A DNA stretch of 64,000 nucleotides from Winogradskya humida (lineage in GTDB: Bacteria > Actinomycetota > Actinomycetes > Mycobacteriales > Micromonosporaceae), in NCBI RefSeq assembly GCF_016862215.1, contig NZ_BOMN01000001.1:1-64000 (forward strand), given 5' to 3'. Below are positions 42,445-50,939 of the stretch, piece after piece; position 1 is the stretch's first letter, and each line of letters opens with the position of its first letter. Both the position numbers and the translations under genes were made by a program. The notes beneath the pieces were generated by a model, which did no database searches, was not told where the DNA came from, and worked only from the letters and a program-made list of their open reading frames with translations.

Positions 42445-43761
42445 GTGAACACGGAAAGCGACGTCATCATCGTGGGGGCAGGGCCGGTCGGTCTGCTGCT
42501 CGCCGCCGAACTCCGGCTGGCCGGGGTCGGAACCGTGGTGCTCGAACGGGCGCCCGAACCGTCGGCCCATCCGAAGGCGCTCGGGCTGCACGCCCGTACC
42601 CTGGAACAGCTGGCCATGCGCGGCCTGATCGGGCCGTTCCTGGCCCATGGCGTACGCGTGCCGGCCTGGCATTTCGGTTTCCTCGAGCAGCGGCTGGATC
42701 TGACCAGGCTCGACACGCCGTACCCGTTCCTGCTGGCGTTTCCGCAGGACCGCACCGAGACGATCCTGCGCGAGCGGGCGCTGGAACTCGGCGCGCGGAT
42801 CGTACGCGGCGAGGCCGTGACCGGTGTTTCCCAGACCGCCACCGACGTCCGCGTCGAGACCGGGAACCGGACGTGGCGTTCGAGCTGGGTGGTCGGGGCC
42901 GACGGCGCGGGCAGTACCGTGCGCAAAGCGGCCGGGATCGGCTTCCCGGGAACGGACGCGGACACGTGGGCGTACCTCGGTGATGTGCACGCTTCTGCAC
43001 GCCCGGCACCCGGCTTCGGTGTCCATAACGACAAGGGCGCGTTGATCGTGGCGCCGTTGCCCGGGGGTCTGCTGCGGTTCACCGGTTTCGACCCGCAGGA
43101 CCAGGCCGGCGCGCGTCGCGAGGTCACGCTCGACGAGCTGGCTGCGACAACCCAGCGGATCGCCGGGACCGACTTCGGGCTGCACGACCCGGCGTGGCTG
43201 AGCAGGTTCGGCAACGCGACCCGGGTCGCCGCGCAGTACCGCAAGGACCGCGTGCTGCTGGCCGGCGACGCCGCGCACATGCACTTCCCCGCGGGCGGCG
43301 TCGGCCTGAACCTGGGACTGCAGGACGCCATGAACCTCGGCTGGAAACTGGCCGCAGTCGTGCAGAATCGCGCAGAGCCGTCACTGCTCGACACGTACGA
43401 ATCCGAACGCCAGCCGTGGGCCCACGACGTCGCCGAGCACACACTCGCGCAGACCGCCCTGATCACCGCGACAACCCCGACCGGTCAAGCTCTGCGCGCT
43501 CTGCTGAGCAATCTGATCGGTACGCACACCGAGCTGTCCCTCACGCTCGCCCGGCGACTGTCCGCCCTTGACGTGCACTACCCGCTCGACGGTGCACATC
43601 CGCTCATCGGCACCCGCGTCGCCACCGCCGACATGCCCGACGGCCGCGCCCTCCGGACGGACTCAACGATCATCCGCCCGGACGGCTACGTGTGGTGGAC
43701 GGCCGACGGCACGGAGCCCGTACCGGTCAGCGCAATTCGAGCTGGACGCCTTCCTGGATGA
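42445..43761 (+). CDS. FAD-dependent aromatic monooxygenase, C-terminus shortened
   Basis: A 438-residue PheA/TfdB/RdmE-type flavin hydroxylase: FAD loop VIIVGAGPVGLLLAAELRLA near residue 8, DG motif VVGADGAGSTVRKAAG, and second FAD motif LLAGDAAHMHFPAGGVGLNL near residue 272. It would hydroxylate an aromatic substrate with NAD(P)H and oxygen. Relatives end in a thioredoxin-like domain of 100 residues or more; here it stops after YVWWTADGTEPV with an unrelated tail, so the end was probably replaced at about 43730. The start is GTG at 42445. Activity may survive because the core is intact. Confidence 0.8.
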   Translation: MNTESDVIIVGAGPVGLLLAAELRLAGVGTVVLERAPEPSAHPKALGLHARTLEQLAMRGLIGPFLAHGVRVPAWHFGFLEQRLDLTRLDTPYPFLLAFPQDRTETILRERALELGARIVRGEAVTGVSQTATDVRVETGNRTWRSSWVVGADGAGSTVRKAAGIGFPGTDADTWAYLGDVHASARPAPGFGVHNDKGALIVAPLPGGLLRFTGFDPQDQAGARREVTLDELAATTQRIAGTDFGLHDPAWLSRFGNATRVAAQYRKDRVLLAGDAAHMHFPAGGVGLNLGLQDAMNLGWKLAAVVQNRAEPSLLDTYESERQPWAHDVAEHTLAQTALITATTPTGQALRALLSNLIGTHTELSLTLARRLSALDVHYPLDGAHPLIGTRVATADMPDGRALRTDSTIIRPDGYVWWTADGTEPVPVSAIRAGRLPG

Positions 43762-43945
43762 GTTGATCGACCAGGTCGTCAAAGGTGATGGCTGGACGCC
43801 AGCTCGTCCGGTCGTAGCCGGGGACCAGATGGGCGCGCACGACCTCCGGGTATTCCCAGATCAGCAATTGAAGTGGCTCATGCGCCGGCGACCGGCCGTG
43901 GGGCGACCGCCAGTCGGTGCTGGCCGCGTTTTGTGCCTGGGGAGC
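43727..43945 (-). pseudogene. fragment of an unknown gene
   Basis: A minus-strand stretch reads like the end of a real protein (LLIWEYPEVVRAHLVPGYDR, then TFDDLVDQLIQEGVQLELR) but has no plausible start or ribosome site. It abuts the shortened end of the monooxygenase gene, with which it overlaps by 35 bases. I read it as a leftover from the rearrangement that cut that gene; the family is unknown. Confidence 0.4.
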
Positions 43946-43947
43946 GG

Positions 43948-44361
43948 TTAGCCCTTGGCGAGTTCCGCGCGGGCGGCGGCTACCAGTTCGGCGTTGGTGT
44001 GGGCGTGGCCCCACAAACCCCAGCCGCCCTCCGGAGCCTCGGTGAGCAGGACCCACGTGCGCTGCGCGTCCCCACCCGCCTCGGCGACGATTCTGGTCAG
44101 TTCGGCGACCACCGCGAGCTGTTTCTCCCGGTCGAGGGCGCCCGCGTTCGTCAGGACCTGGACGCGGACGTAATCGCTGTCCCCGTCGACGTTGCTGATG
44201 GAATCAGCCGGAAGCGTGTGCACAAACGCCGCGGTGTTCTTGCGGAACATGGCGATCGGCGGGACCTGTTCAATGGTCATGACCGCGGTGGCCAGGTCCT
44301 GGGCGAGCTTTTTGACGTCCGGGAACGTTCCCTCGGTGGCGTACACGTCGATCATCGGCAT
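43948..44361 (-). CDS. tautomerase-like protein (4-OT/MIF fold)
   Basis: A 137-residue protein that would begin with proline after removal of Met (M-PMIDVYATEGTFPD), the catalytic base of tautomerases. The ends LTRIVAEAGGDAQRTWVLLT and EGGWGLWGH match actinobacterial tautomerase-family proteins. It probably isomerises a keto acid or similar compound. The start lies 10 bases after the stop of a LAL regulator on the same strand, suggesting co-transcription. Confidence 0.85.
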   Translation of the reverse strand: MPMIDVYATEGTFPDVKKLAQDLATAVMTIEQVPPIAMFRKNTAAFVHTLPADSISNVDGDSDYVRVQVLTNAGALDREKQLAVVAELTRIVAEAGGDAQRTWVLLTEAPEGGWGLWGHAHTNAELVAAARAELAKG

Positions 44362-44371
44362 GGGGGCAACG

Positions 44372-47107
44372 CTAGGGCGCCGGGTGCGGCTCGCCATCCC
44401 GGAAAGTCCGTAGTCCTTCGAGTTCCGCATACAGTTTGCGGCGCGAGGAGACGCCCAGTTTCCGGAACACCTTCCGCAGGTGGTATTCGACCGTGTTGGT
44501 GCTCAGGTAGAGCTGCGCCGCGATCTCGGTGTTGGTCGCGCCGCCAGCGGCGAGCCGCGCAATTCGCGCTTCCTGAGGTGTCAGGCCGGCGGCTTGATCG
44601 CTGGTCCGTGCCGCCTTTATCCGTACGCCCGCAGCAGCCAATTCCGTAGCGGCCCGCGCAGCGAAAGCACCGGCGCCCATCTCCTCGAACAACTCGTACG
44701 CGGTCCGCAGATGCGTGCGCGCTTCCTTGGTCCGGCGTGCCCGCCGCAACCATTCGCCGTACACCTGATGACTGCGCGCACGCGACGCCGGCCCCCGTGT
44801 CCGTTCGTGCAGTTCGATGGCGCTGCGGTACTGCTCTTCGTCATCGGCGAGCAGCGCGCGGGCCCGGGCGAGGTCGCCGAGAGTGCGCGGAACTGGACAG
44901 GCTTCGGCCAGTTCGCTCAGAAGCGAAACATGAGCGGTCGGCGAGGCTCCGCTGCGCACTGCCGCTTCGACCAGGTCGGCGAGCGCGAACTTCAACTGCG
45001 AGGTGCTGAAGTCGTGGGAGCCCAGGATCGCGTACGCATCGGCGTAGTGACCTTTCCCCAACCGCACCACGAAGTCCGCGTAGTCGGCGAAGACCAGCTG
45101 ATAACCCTGCCCCTGCCGGACGGCTTCCGCCCGCACCCGCACCGACAGCCCGCCCTGCCCACGCCACGCCGCAACAAGCATCGCCCCCACGCCCTGTTCC
45201 AGCCCGAGCATCCCGTCGAGCGCTGCCCGCTGGTCGAAGCAGTGCTCGGCCTCGCGGACCCGTCCCGCCCACAGCTCGGCGGCGCCGGTGTGATTCATCG
45301 CCAGCGCCATCGGGATCACCGCGGCCCGCCTGGTCGCCTCGTCACGCAACCGGAACGCCGCCTCGTGCAGCGCCACGTCATCGGCGAGAACTGTCGCATG
45401 CGCGCAGGCCGCCGCCAGCCATGCGAACAGTTCCGGCGCATCCGGCGGAGCCTGCAGGGTGGCCACAATCGCACGCCTGAGCAACGGCGCGGCGATCGTC
45501 AGTCCGTCCAGGTGCAGGGCGGTGTCCGCATCGAGCAGCAGATCACCCACCGTCGGCGCCATCCCCCGTGGCAACGGCAACGACCGCGCCACCCTGGCAA
45601 CATCGGCCTCGGTCGCCCCCGCCGGCGCCAGTCGATCGCTGATCTTCGCCTGCACCACCGCCTCAAGCAACGCATCCCGCGCAACCCGCAGCTCCAGCCC
45701 TCCCCGCCCAGCCCTCGAATCCCGCGCCACTGCGGCGGCGAGCAGCGTTGTCGTCGCGGCAACGGGTTCGCGCCGGAGCCGGTGGATCCGGGCCTGCACC
45801 CGCAGTTCCGGCCCGCCGACGGGGTGCAGCGAGTCAAGCAACGTCTGCGCCCGGGAAGCGGAACCGGCAACGCACGCCGCCTCGGCCGCCACCAGCAACC
45901 GCACGGTCCGGTCCGACGGCCGGGGACTCAACGCCCCCGCCCTGGCCAGCAACTCAGCAGCCGCCGCCCACCCGCCGCGCCCCCGCTCACGGTCAGCCGC
46001 ACGCTGCAACGTTGCCGCCACCACCTCGTCCGGATCGCTGGTCGCCGCGGCGAGGTGCCATGCCTCCCGATCCGGTTCGCCGAGCACCGCGCTGACCAGG
46101 GCGAGCGCAGCATGCACGCGCTGACGTTCGGCAAGGGGCGCCTGGTAGTACGCCGCTGAGCGAATCATCGGATGCCGGAACCGCAACGCCGCACGAATTT
46201 CGACCAGCTTGCGCTCCTCAGCGGGCGCAGCGTCCTCGACGCCGAAACCCAGCTCTTTTCCCGCGCGCCACAACACTTCCGGGTCACCACTCGGGTCGGC
46301 CGCGCCGGTGAGCAACAGGATCCGGGTGGCGGCGGGCAGCGTACGGATAGCGTCGCGGTAACGCTCTTCCCAAGCCGGTCCGGGCGGAATCGGGTCCGGC
46401 AGAGGCGCACCGCCGGACAGTTGCGCCGGACTCAGCTCGCGAGCAAGCTCGATCAGGGCGAGCGGGTTCCCGCCCGTCGCTGCAGCCACGGCATCGCGAA
46501 CCCGCGCGTCCACGCCCTTTCCGGCGACGCGTTCCAGCAATTCGGCGGCGGCGGCTCGGCCGAGCCCGGCAATCGGGGCCCGGGGAAGCCCGTCGAAAGC
46601 GTCACTTTCGCGCAGTGCGAAAACCATCGCAACCGGGTCCGCGTCCAATCGGCGCGCAACAAACGCCAGAACCGCCGCGGATTCCTGATCGAGCCATTGC
46701 GCGTCGTCCACCACACACAACAACGGCCGATCACCGGCCCGCGCGGACACCAACCCCAAAGCGGCAAGACCGATCAAAAACAGATCAGGAGCCTGTGCGT
46801 ACGCCCGGAGCCCGAACGCCGCCGCAAGCGCATCCCCCTGCGGCGCCGGCAAACTCGAAAGCGAACCCAGATAGGGCCGCAGCAACTGATGCAGAGCCCC
46901 GAACCCGAACGTTGCCTCGCTCTGCACGGCGTCGAACCGCAGCACATCGAACCCGTCCGCCACGCCCTGCACGTCATCGAGCAACGCCGTCTTCCCCGCA
47001 CCGGGCTCGCCGTGCAGCACCAGCACCGCGCTGCGCCCCCTCCGCGCGGTCGCCAGCACCCCACGCAGCAGCTCCCGCTCCTGCTCCCGGCCGACGATCT
47101 CCCCCAC
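44372..47107 (-). CDS. large ATP-binding LuxR-type (LAL) regulator
   Basis: A 911-residue regulator: IVGREQERELLRGVL and P-loop HGEPGAGKTALLDDV at the start, Walker B LLCVVDDAQWLDQES, a long helical middle, and a C-terminal LuxR helix-turn-helix (LTPQEARIARLAAGG, then NTEIAAQLYLSTNTVEYHLR). The start is GTG at 47107. It is the third LAL protein in the window and shares its architecture, but not its adjoining genes, with the others. The tautomerase 10 bases downstream is probably part of its transcript. Confidence 0.9.
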   Translation of the reverse strand: MGEIVGREQERELLRGVLATARRGRSAVLVLHGEPGAGKTALLDDVQGVADGFDVLRFDAVQSEATFGFGALHQLLRPYLGSLSSLPAPQGDALAAAFGLRAYAQAPDLFLIGLAALGLVSARAGDRPLLCVVDDAQWLDQESAAVLAFVARRLDADPVAMVFALRESDAFDGLPRAPIAGLGRAAAAELLERVAGKGVDARVRDAVAAATGGNPLALIELARELSPAQLSGGAPLPDPIPPGPAWEERYRDAIRTLPAATRILLLTGAADPSGDPEVLWRAGKELGFGVEDAAPAEERKLVEIRAALRFRHPMIRSAAYYQAPLAERQRVHAALALVSAVLGEPDREAWHLAAATSDPDEVVAATLQRAADRERGRGGWAAAAELLARAGALSPRPSDRTVRLLVAAEAACVAGSASRAQTLLDSLHPVGGPELRVQARIHRLRREPVAATTTLLAAAVARDSRAGRGGLELRVARDALLEAVVQAKISDRLAPAGATEADVARVARSLPLPRGMAPTVGDLLLDADTALHLDGLTIAAPLLRRAIVATLQAPPDAPELFAWLAAACAHATVLADDVALHEAAFRLRDEATRRAAVIPMALAMNHTGAAELWAGRVREAEHCFDQRAALDGMLGLEQGVGAMLVAAWRGQGGLSVRVRAEAVRQGQGYQLVFADYADFVVRLGKGHYADAYAILGSHDFSTSQLKFALADLVEAAVRSGASPTAHVSLLSELAEACPVPRTLGDLARARALLADDEEQYRSAIELHERTRGPASRARSHQVYGEWLRRARRTKEARTHLRTAYELFEEMGAGAFAARAATELAAAGVRIKAARTSDQAAGLTPQEARIARLAAGGATNTEIAAQLYLSTNTVEYHLRKVFRKLGVSSRRKLYAELEGLRTFRDGEPHPAP

Positions 47108-47136
47108 CCCGCAACAATAAGGTCACCCCCGCGGCC

Positions 47137-47532
47137 TTACACCTCGCAGGCACGAAAGAGCCGCAGGAGCTCCTGAGCGGGCGAACTCTCCGGATCAAAC
47201 GTGAACCACGTCGGCAGGCCAGGGGCCTGCTCCGACGGGATAACCAGGGCATTGCGGCAGCGGAAGCAGAAAGCCACCTCGGCGATGACAGCGGATTCGC
47301 TGCGAACCCGAATCCCATACCTGGGTACGAAACAACGCATCTGCTCGCCCTCGGGCAGCGCCGCGACAAGGTCGAGCACTTCGCGAACGCGCTCGCCCGT
47401 CCACGTACCGATCACCTCGCCCGGCAGGGCTGTCCACCGGTCCCAATCACCCTCGCCTGGGGCGACCGAAACGACATCGATCTGCTCCACGTTCCGGAGA
47501 TCTGCGATCGCCGCCGGTCCTTCCGGTGTCAT
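47137..47532 (-). CDS. uncharacterised protein
   Basis: A 131-residue soluble protein (WDRWTALPGEVIGTWTGERV, then FCFRCRNALVIPSEQ and PTWFTFDPESSPAQELLRLF) with two close cysteines. I do not recognise a family. The ATG overlaps the stop of the upstream 80-residue gene as ATGA, so they are coupled. It precedes the LAL regulator by 29 bases on the same strand. Confidence 0.7.
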   Translation of the reverse strand: MTPEGPAAIADLRNVEQIDVVSVAPGEGDWDRWTALPGEVIGTWTGERVREVLDLVAALPEGEQMRCFVPRYGIRVRSESAVIAEVAFCFRCRNALVIPSEQAPGLPTWFTFDPESSPAQELLRLFRACEV

Positions 47533-47771
47533 GCGTGGGGCTGCTGGTAGGCCTGCGCGAGCACGCGGAGCGCGTACGTGAGGCCGGGATAACGGTCGTC
47601 GCCGAAGTCCATGGCCTGCCATTCCCGGGCGAGCTGATCGATCAGGTCGAGCGTCGGCAGATGACTGTCCAGCAGCGCGTCTCCACCGAACCTGTGCGCC
47701 ACCTCGGCGAACGCATGATTGTCCGCCTCGTTGCATCGACGCAGGTAGCTGACAAGCTCGCGGTCGTCCAT
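47529..47771 (-). CDS. small DUF6221-like protein
   Basis: An 80-residue protein beginning MDDRELVSYLRRCNEADNHA and ending YALRVLAQAYQQPHA. Start and end resemble DUF6221 proteins of actinomycetes, though the middle is less clear. It is coupled by an ATGA overlap to the next gene and divergent from the nitrilase-family gene, with an inverted repeat between. An earlier in-frame start at 47819 would overlap that gene and is rejected. Function unknown. Confidence 0.65.
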   Translation of the reverse strand: MDDRELVSYLRRCNEADNHAFAEVAHRFGGDALLDSHLPTLDLIDQLAREWQAMDFGDDRYPGLTYALRVLAQAYQQPHA

Positions 47772-47781
47772 CCGCTCATCT

Positions 47782-47797
47782 TTGTCCACGCGGACAA
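47782..47797. promoter_or_regulatory. perfect inverted repeat TTGTCCACGCGGACAA
   Basis: Six-base arms and a four-base spacer lie in the 46-base gap between the divergent DUF6221-like and nitrilase-family genes. The left arm also fits a -35 element, with GGATAG about 15 bases on, so a bound protein would block the plus-strand promoter. The binding protein is unknown. Confidence 0.5.
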
Positions 47798-47817
47798 CGG
47801 GTGGATAGCTTGGGGCC

Positions 47818-48540
47818 ATGCGAATCGGTGCCTGTCAGACGCCGGAGATCCTCGCCGATGTGGACGCCGCTGTGCGTGTCGTGCAGGACTTCGCGAGCGA
47901 GGCGGACATCGCAGGGGTCGATCTCCTACTGTTTCCTGAGTGCTTCCTGCAGGGCTACCTCGTCACCGATGAACATGTACGCGGTCAGGCGCTCGAGATC
48001 GGCTCATCGGCGTGCAACTCCGTGCTGGCTCGACTGGCCGGAATTGAGCAGATGCTCGTGCTGGGCATGATCGAACGTGCAGACGGCGCCTTCCACAACA
48101 CGGCGGTGGTCGTCATCGGCGGTCAGGTCGTCGGCCGTTATCGCAAGACGTTCTTGACCAGCGGGGAAGCGGTGTTCACCCCCGGCGACGACTATCCGAC
48201 GTTCGAGCATGGCGGCGTACGTTTCGGGATCAATATCTGTTTTGACACCCAGCACGCGCAGGCGGCAGCCGCGGTCGCTGCTCGCGGGGCGCAGGTCCTG
48301 CTGGTCCCGGCACAGAACATGATGCGCTGGGAGAGCGCCTTCCACTGGCAGCATCGCCACAATGAGATCCGCGCCTGCCGGGCCCGTGAAACTGGCATGT
48401 GGCTGGTCAGCGCCGACGTCACCGGCGAACGCGGCAGCGACCGGATCGGCCTGGGCCCTACCGGCTTTCTCAACCCCACCGGCGAGACAGTCGGCCAGGT
48501 ACCCACCGGCGTTGTTGGCCTGGTTTTCGCCGACACTTGA
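47818..48540 (+). CDS. carbon-nitrogen hydrolase (nitrilase superfamily)
   Basis: A 240-residue amidase-like enzyme. The catalytic triad is visible: Glu41 in FPECFLQG, Lys near 110 in GRYRKTFLT, and Cys near 141 in INICFDTQ. It would hydrolyse an amide or carbamoyl compound in the cytoplasm. The ATG start begins directly at the first strand and leaves a leader of only a few bases. A terminator-like hairpin follows the stop immediately. Confidence 0.92.
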   Translation: MRIGACQTPEILADVDAAVRVVQDFASEADIAGVDLLLFPECFLQGYLVTDEHVRGQALEIGSSACNSVLARLAGIEQMLVLGMIERADGAFHNTAVVVIGGQVVGRYRKTFLTSGEAVFTPGDDYPTFEHGGVRFGINICFDTQHAQAAAAVAARGAQVLLVPAQNMMRWESAFHWQHRHNEIRACRARETGMWLVSADVTGERGSDRIGLGPTGFLNPTGETVGQVPTGVVGLVFADT

Positions 48541-48542
48541 CT

Positions 48543-48557
48543 CTCCCCTTAGGGGAG
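48543..48557 (+). terminator. hairpin CTCCCC-TTA-GGGGAG
   Basis: A six-base perfect stem with a three-base loop starts three bases after the stop of the nitrilase-family gene. There is no T-tract, as is usual in high-GC actinomycetes. Confidence 0.5.
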
Positions 48558-48608
48558 GCGGCATCGTGGGTCTCGGCGGCGCGAGTGCCCGCCGAGGGGG
48601 AGGTCATC

Positions 48609-49100
48609 ATGGTGGATGTTGAGTTGCGTGACGTGCCTGAGCAGCGCGTGGTGTCGGAGACGAAGACGGTTGACCAGGCCGGGTTGGAGGCCTGGTTGCC
48701 GGGCGCGATGGCGCTGGTCGCGGAGCGTGCGCGGGCGGCGGGTGGTCTGCTCGGCACTGCGGACTGGCCGTTCCTGCGAAGGCCCGCTCACCCGGACGAG
48801 CCGGTTTTCGTCACCATCTACGAGGGCAACCCGAACGACGGCCCGACCCCCGTCGAGGTCTGCGCGACTGTCGCGTCGGGCGGCGATCGGAGCGTCCCGG
48901 CACATCGCGAGGCGTTCGTCCGGGTGACCAAATCGCAGGTCACCAGTGGTTCGCTGGGCGAGGTGTATGTGGCCATCGAGAAGTGGATCACGGCCGGCGG
49001 CCTCACCGTCGCCCGCGCACCCCGCGAGATCTACTGGACAGATTTCCCGGCCGCCGCTGCCGATGACGCCGTCTTCGACGTCGCCTTCCCGGTGACGTGA
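48609..49100 (+). CDS. GyrI-like effector-binding protein
   Basis: A 163-residue stand-alone GyrI-like/bacterial effector-binding domain (DVELRDVPEQRVVSETKTVD at the start, and EAFVRVTKSQVTSGSLGEVY and YWTDFP later). Such domains bind small hydrophobic molecules and may buffer them or hydrolyse them. No DNA-binding domain is attached. The ribosome site GAGGGGGAGG is very strong. It is convergent with the methyltransferase gene, with a four-base gap. Confidence 0.85.
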   Translation: MVDVELRDVPEQRVVSETKTVDQAGLEAWLPGAMALVAERARAAGGLLGTADWPFLRRPAHPDEPVFVTIYEGNPNDGPTPVEVCATVASGGDRSVPAHREAFVRVTKSQVTSGSLGEVYVAIEKWITAGGLTVARAPREIYWTDFPAAAADDAVFDVAFPVT

Positions 49101-49104
49101 CCCG

Positions 49105-49821
49105 CTACGTGTGGGCGATGCCGGCGATCTGGGTGTTGAACGGGATGAACGGGGAGTGCAGCCGGATTGCCGTGATGTCGACCCGGGTGAAGCCGGCGGC
49201 GCGCAGCAGTCCGGCCAGGTCGCGCTCGCAGGAGCACCCTTCGAAGATCCAGGCCCAGGGTCGGCGCAGGGCGCGCTGGAGGGCACGGGTGGGCGTGCCG
49301 TCCGGGGCTGCGACGTGTTCCACGAAGCGGAAGGTGCCGCCGGGCCGGAGGATGCGCCGGACCTCGGTCAGGACCACAGCGGGGTCGGCCACCGTGCAGA
49401 GCACCAGCGACGAGATCACCGCGTCGGCGCTCCTGTCCGGGAGCCCGGTGCTCTCGGCAAGGCGCTCGCGAAGATCGAGCTGCACGCCGCGACGCGAAGC
49501 GGCGGCTCGGAGGCGCCGGTGCATGGGGCGGTTGGGTTCGATGGCGACCAGCGTCGTTCCAGGCTGGAGATAGCGAAGGTTGGCGCCGACTCCGGAGCCG
49601 AGCTCGACGACGGTCGACGGCAGGCCGGCGAAGACACGCCGCTTGTGCCGGCGGACGTTCCACTCGATGTAGGGACCCATCACGCCGAAGAACGCGGCGT
49701 TGAAAGCTCCGCGTGCGCCGTGCACCTCAAAGCCGTTTGCTACGTCGTCAGGGCCGTTGGCCAGGTCGTCAGGGCCGCTTGCCACGTCGTTGTTGCCGCT
49801 TGCCACGTCGTTGTCGGTCAC
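49105..49821 (-). CDS. SAM-dependent methyltransferase with N-terminal heptapeptide repeats
   Basis: A 238-residue class I methyltransferase: motif I TVVELGSGVGANLRYL, acidic loop VAIEPN, SADAVISSLVLCTVADP and LRPGGTFRFVEHV, similar to phosphatidylethanolamine/UbiE-like methyltransferases. Residues 3-30 are four 7-residue repeats of type NDVASG/PDDVANG, encoded by 21-base units, which are not part of the domain. GTG at 49821 places the start just before the repeats; further upstream starts are possible. It is divergent from the SDR gene. Confidence 0.85.
   Translation of the reverse strand: MTDNDVASGNNDVASGPDDLANGPDDVANGFEVHGARGAFNAAFFGVMGPYIEWNVRRHKRRVFAGLPSTVVELGSGVGANLRYLQPGTTLVAIEPNRPMHRRLRAAASRRGVQLDLRERLAESTGLPDRSADAVISSLVLCTVADPAVVLTEVRRILRPGGTFRFVEHVAAPDGTPTRALQRALRRPWAWIFEGCSCERDLAGLLRAAGFTRVDITAIRLHSPFIPFNTQIAGIAHT
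49732..49815 (-). repeat. four 21-bp tandem repeats at the start of the methyltransferase gene
   Basis: Four 21-base units start at 49732, 49753, 49774 and 49795. The last two differ by a single base, the first two by several. They encode a seven-residue acidic unit. Their length keeps frame, so copy number may vary without breaking the enzyme. Confidence 0.85.
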
Positions 49822-49982
49822 AGGACCCACTCTGCGCGGATCGTGGTGTGGTGTCAGGCGTGGAACTACCCCACTAACCATTTGGTAAGGCCCGGAGATA
49901 AAAGTGCGTACTTCCAGGAGGTGAAGGGCTTTCGTACGGTGAGTTGGTTCAGGAAAGTAACTCATTGCAGGAGCGAAATATC

Positions 49983-50720
49983 GTGGCAAAGCTTGATGGA
50001 AAAGTAGCGGTCATCACCGGGGCGACGTCGGGGATGGCCCTCGAAACGGCAATCCTCTTCGCCAAGGAAGGCGCGCACGTCTACATCACCGGCCGCGACA
50101 AGGAACGGCTCGACCTGGCCGTCGCCGCGATCGGTGCCGGCGCGGCCACCGGGGTGCAGGCCGACTCGGGAGTGCCGGCCGACCTCGACCGGCTCTTCGA
50201 GACCGTGGCGCGCGAGCACGGCCGGGTCGACGTGCTCTACGCCTGTGCCGGCATCGGCAACCTCGCCGAGCCCCTCGAAGCGGTGACCGAGGAGTCCTTC
50301 GACGCGGTCTTCGACGTCAACGTCCGCGGCACGCTGCTGACCGTGCAGAAAGCGCTGCCGCTGATGGCCGACGGCGGTTCGATCATCCTGAACGGCACAG
50401 CGGGCTCCGTCCGGGGTGTGCCGGGGTCGACCGTCTACCAGGCGAGCAAGGCGGCACTGCGCTCGTTCGTGCGCGTCTGGACCGCGGAGTGGGGCACCCG
50501 TGACCTGCGAGTGAACCTGCTCAACCCCGGGCCCATCGCCACGCCCATCGTCGAGCAGATCCCGGCGCCGGTCGTGGAACGCATCGTGAGCATGGTCCCT
50601 GCCGGCCGGATGGGACGCCCCGCCGAGATCGCGTCGGCGGTCCTGTTCCTGGCAAGCGACGACTCAAGCTTCGTGCGCGGCACCGAGCTCTTCGTCGACG
50701 GCGGCTTCGCCCAGGTCTGA
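49983..50720 (+). CDS. short-chain dehydrogenase/reductase
   Basis: A 245-residue SDR. The cofactor loop is GATSGMALETA rather than TGxxxGIG. NAG appears as CAGIG, the catalytic pair is in STVYQASKAA, and NPGPIATP and ELFVDGG complete the classical pattern. It would oxidise or reduce an alcohol/ketone with NAD(P). The start is GTG at 49983, with AGGAGCG about 8 bases upstream. Its stop codon is the first unit of the large minisatellite that separates it from the next gene. Confidence 0.9.
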   Translation: MAKLDGKVAVITGATSGMALETAILFAKEGAHVYITGRDKERLDLAVAAIGAGAATGVQADSGVPADLDRLFETVAREHGRVDVLYACAGIGNLAEPLEAVTEESFDAVFDVNVRGTLLTVQKALPLMADGGSIILNGTAGSVRGVPGSTVYQASKAALRSFVRVWTAEWGTRDLRVNLLNPGPIATPIVEQIPAPVVERIVSMVPAGRMGRPAEIASAVLFLASDDSSFVRGTELFVDGGFAQV

Positions 50721-50938
50721 CCAGCCGAGCTGACCAGCCGAGCCGACCGGCCGCACTGACCGGCCGCACTGACCGGCCGCACTGACCGGCCGAGCTGACC
50801 AGCCGAGCTGACCAGCCGAGCTGACCAGCCGAGCTGACCGGGCGAAATGATCAGGCAAGCTGACCAGGCAAGCTGACCAGGCGAAGTGACCAGGCGAAGT
50901 GACCGGGCGAGGTGACTGGGCGAAGTGACCGGGCGAGC
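50718..50938. repeat. 17-unit 13-bp minisatellite between convergent genes
   Basis: Seventeen 13-base units of consensus TGACCRGSCGARC fill the whole space between the stop of the SDR gene (whose TGA is the first base triplet of unit 1) and the stop of the LuxR-hydrolase gene (50940-50942). Units fall into blocks (CAGCCGAGC, CGGCCGCAC, CAGGCGAAG) showing stepwise duplication. Because 13 is not a multiple of three, almost every unit's TGA puts a stop in a different plus-strand frame. Confidence 0.93.
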
Positions 50939-50939
50939 G

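Noticed and set aside
50718..50938. CRISPR array
   Set aside because: The 13-bp units are contiguous without spacers and no cas genes are present.
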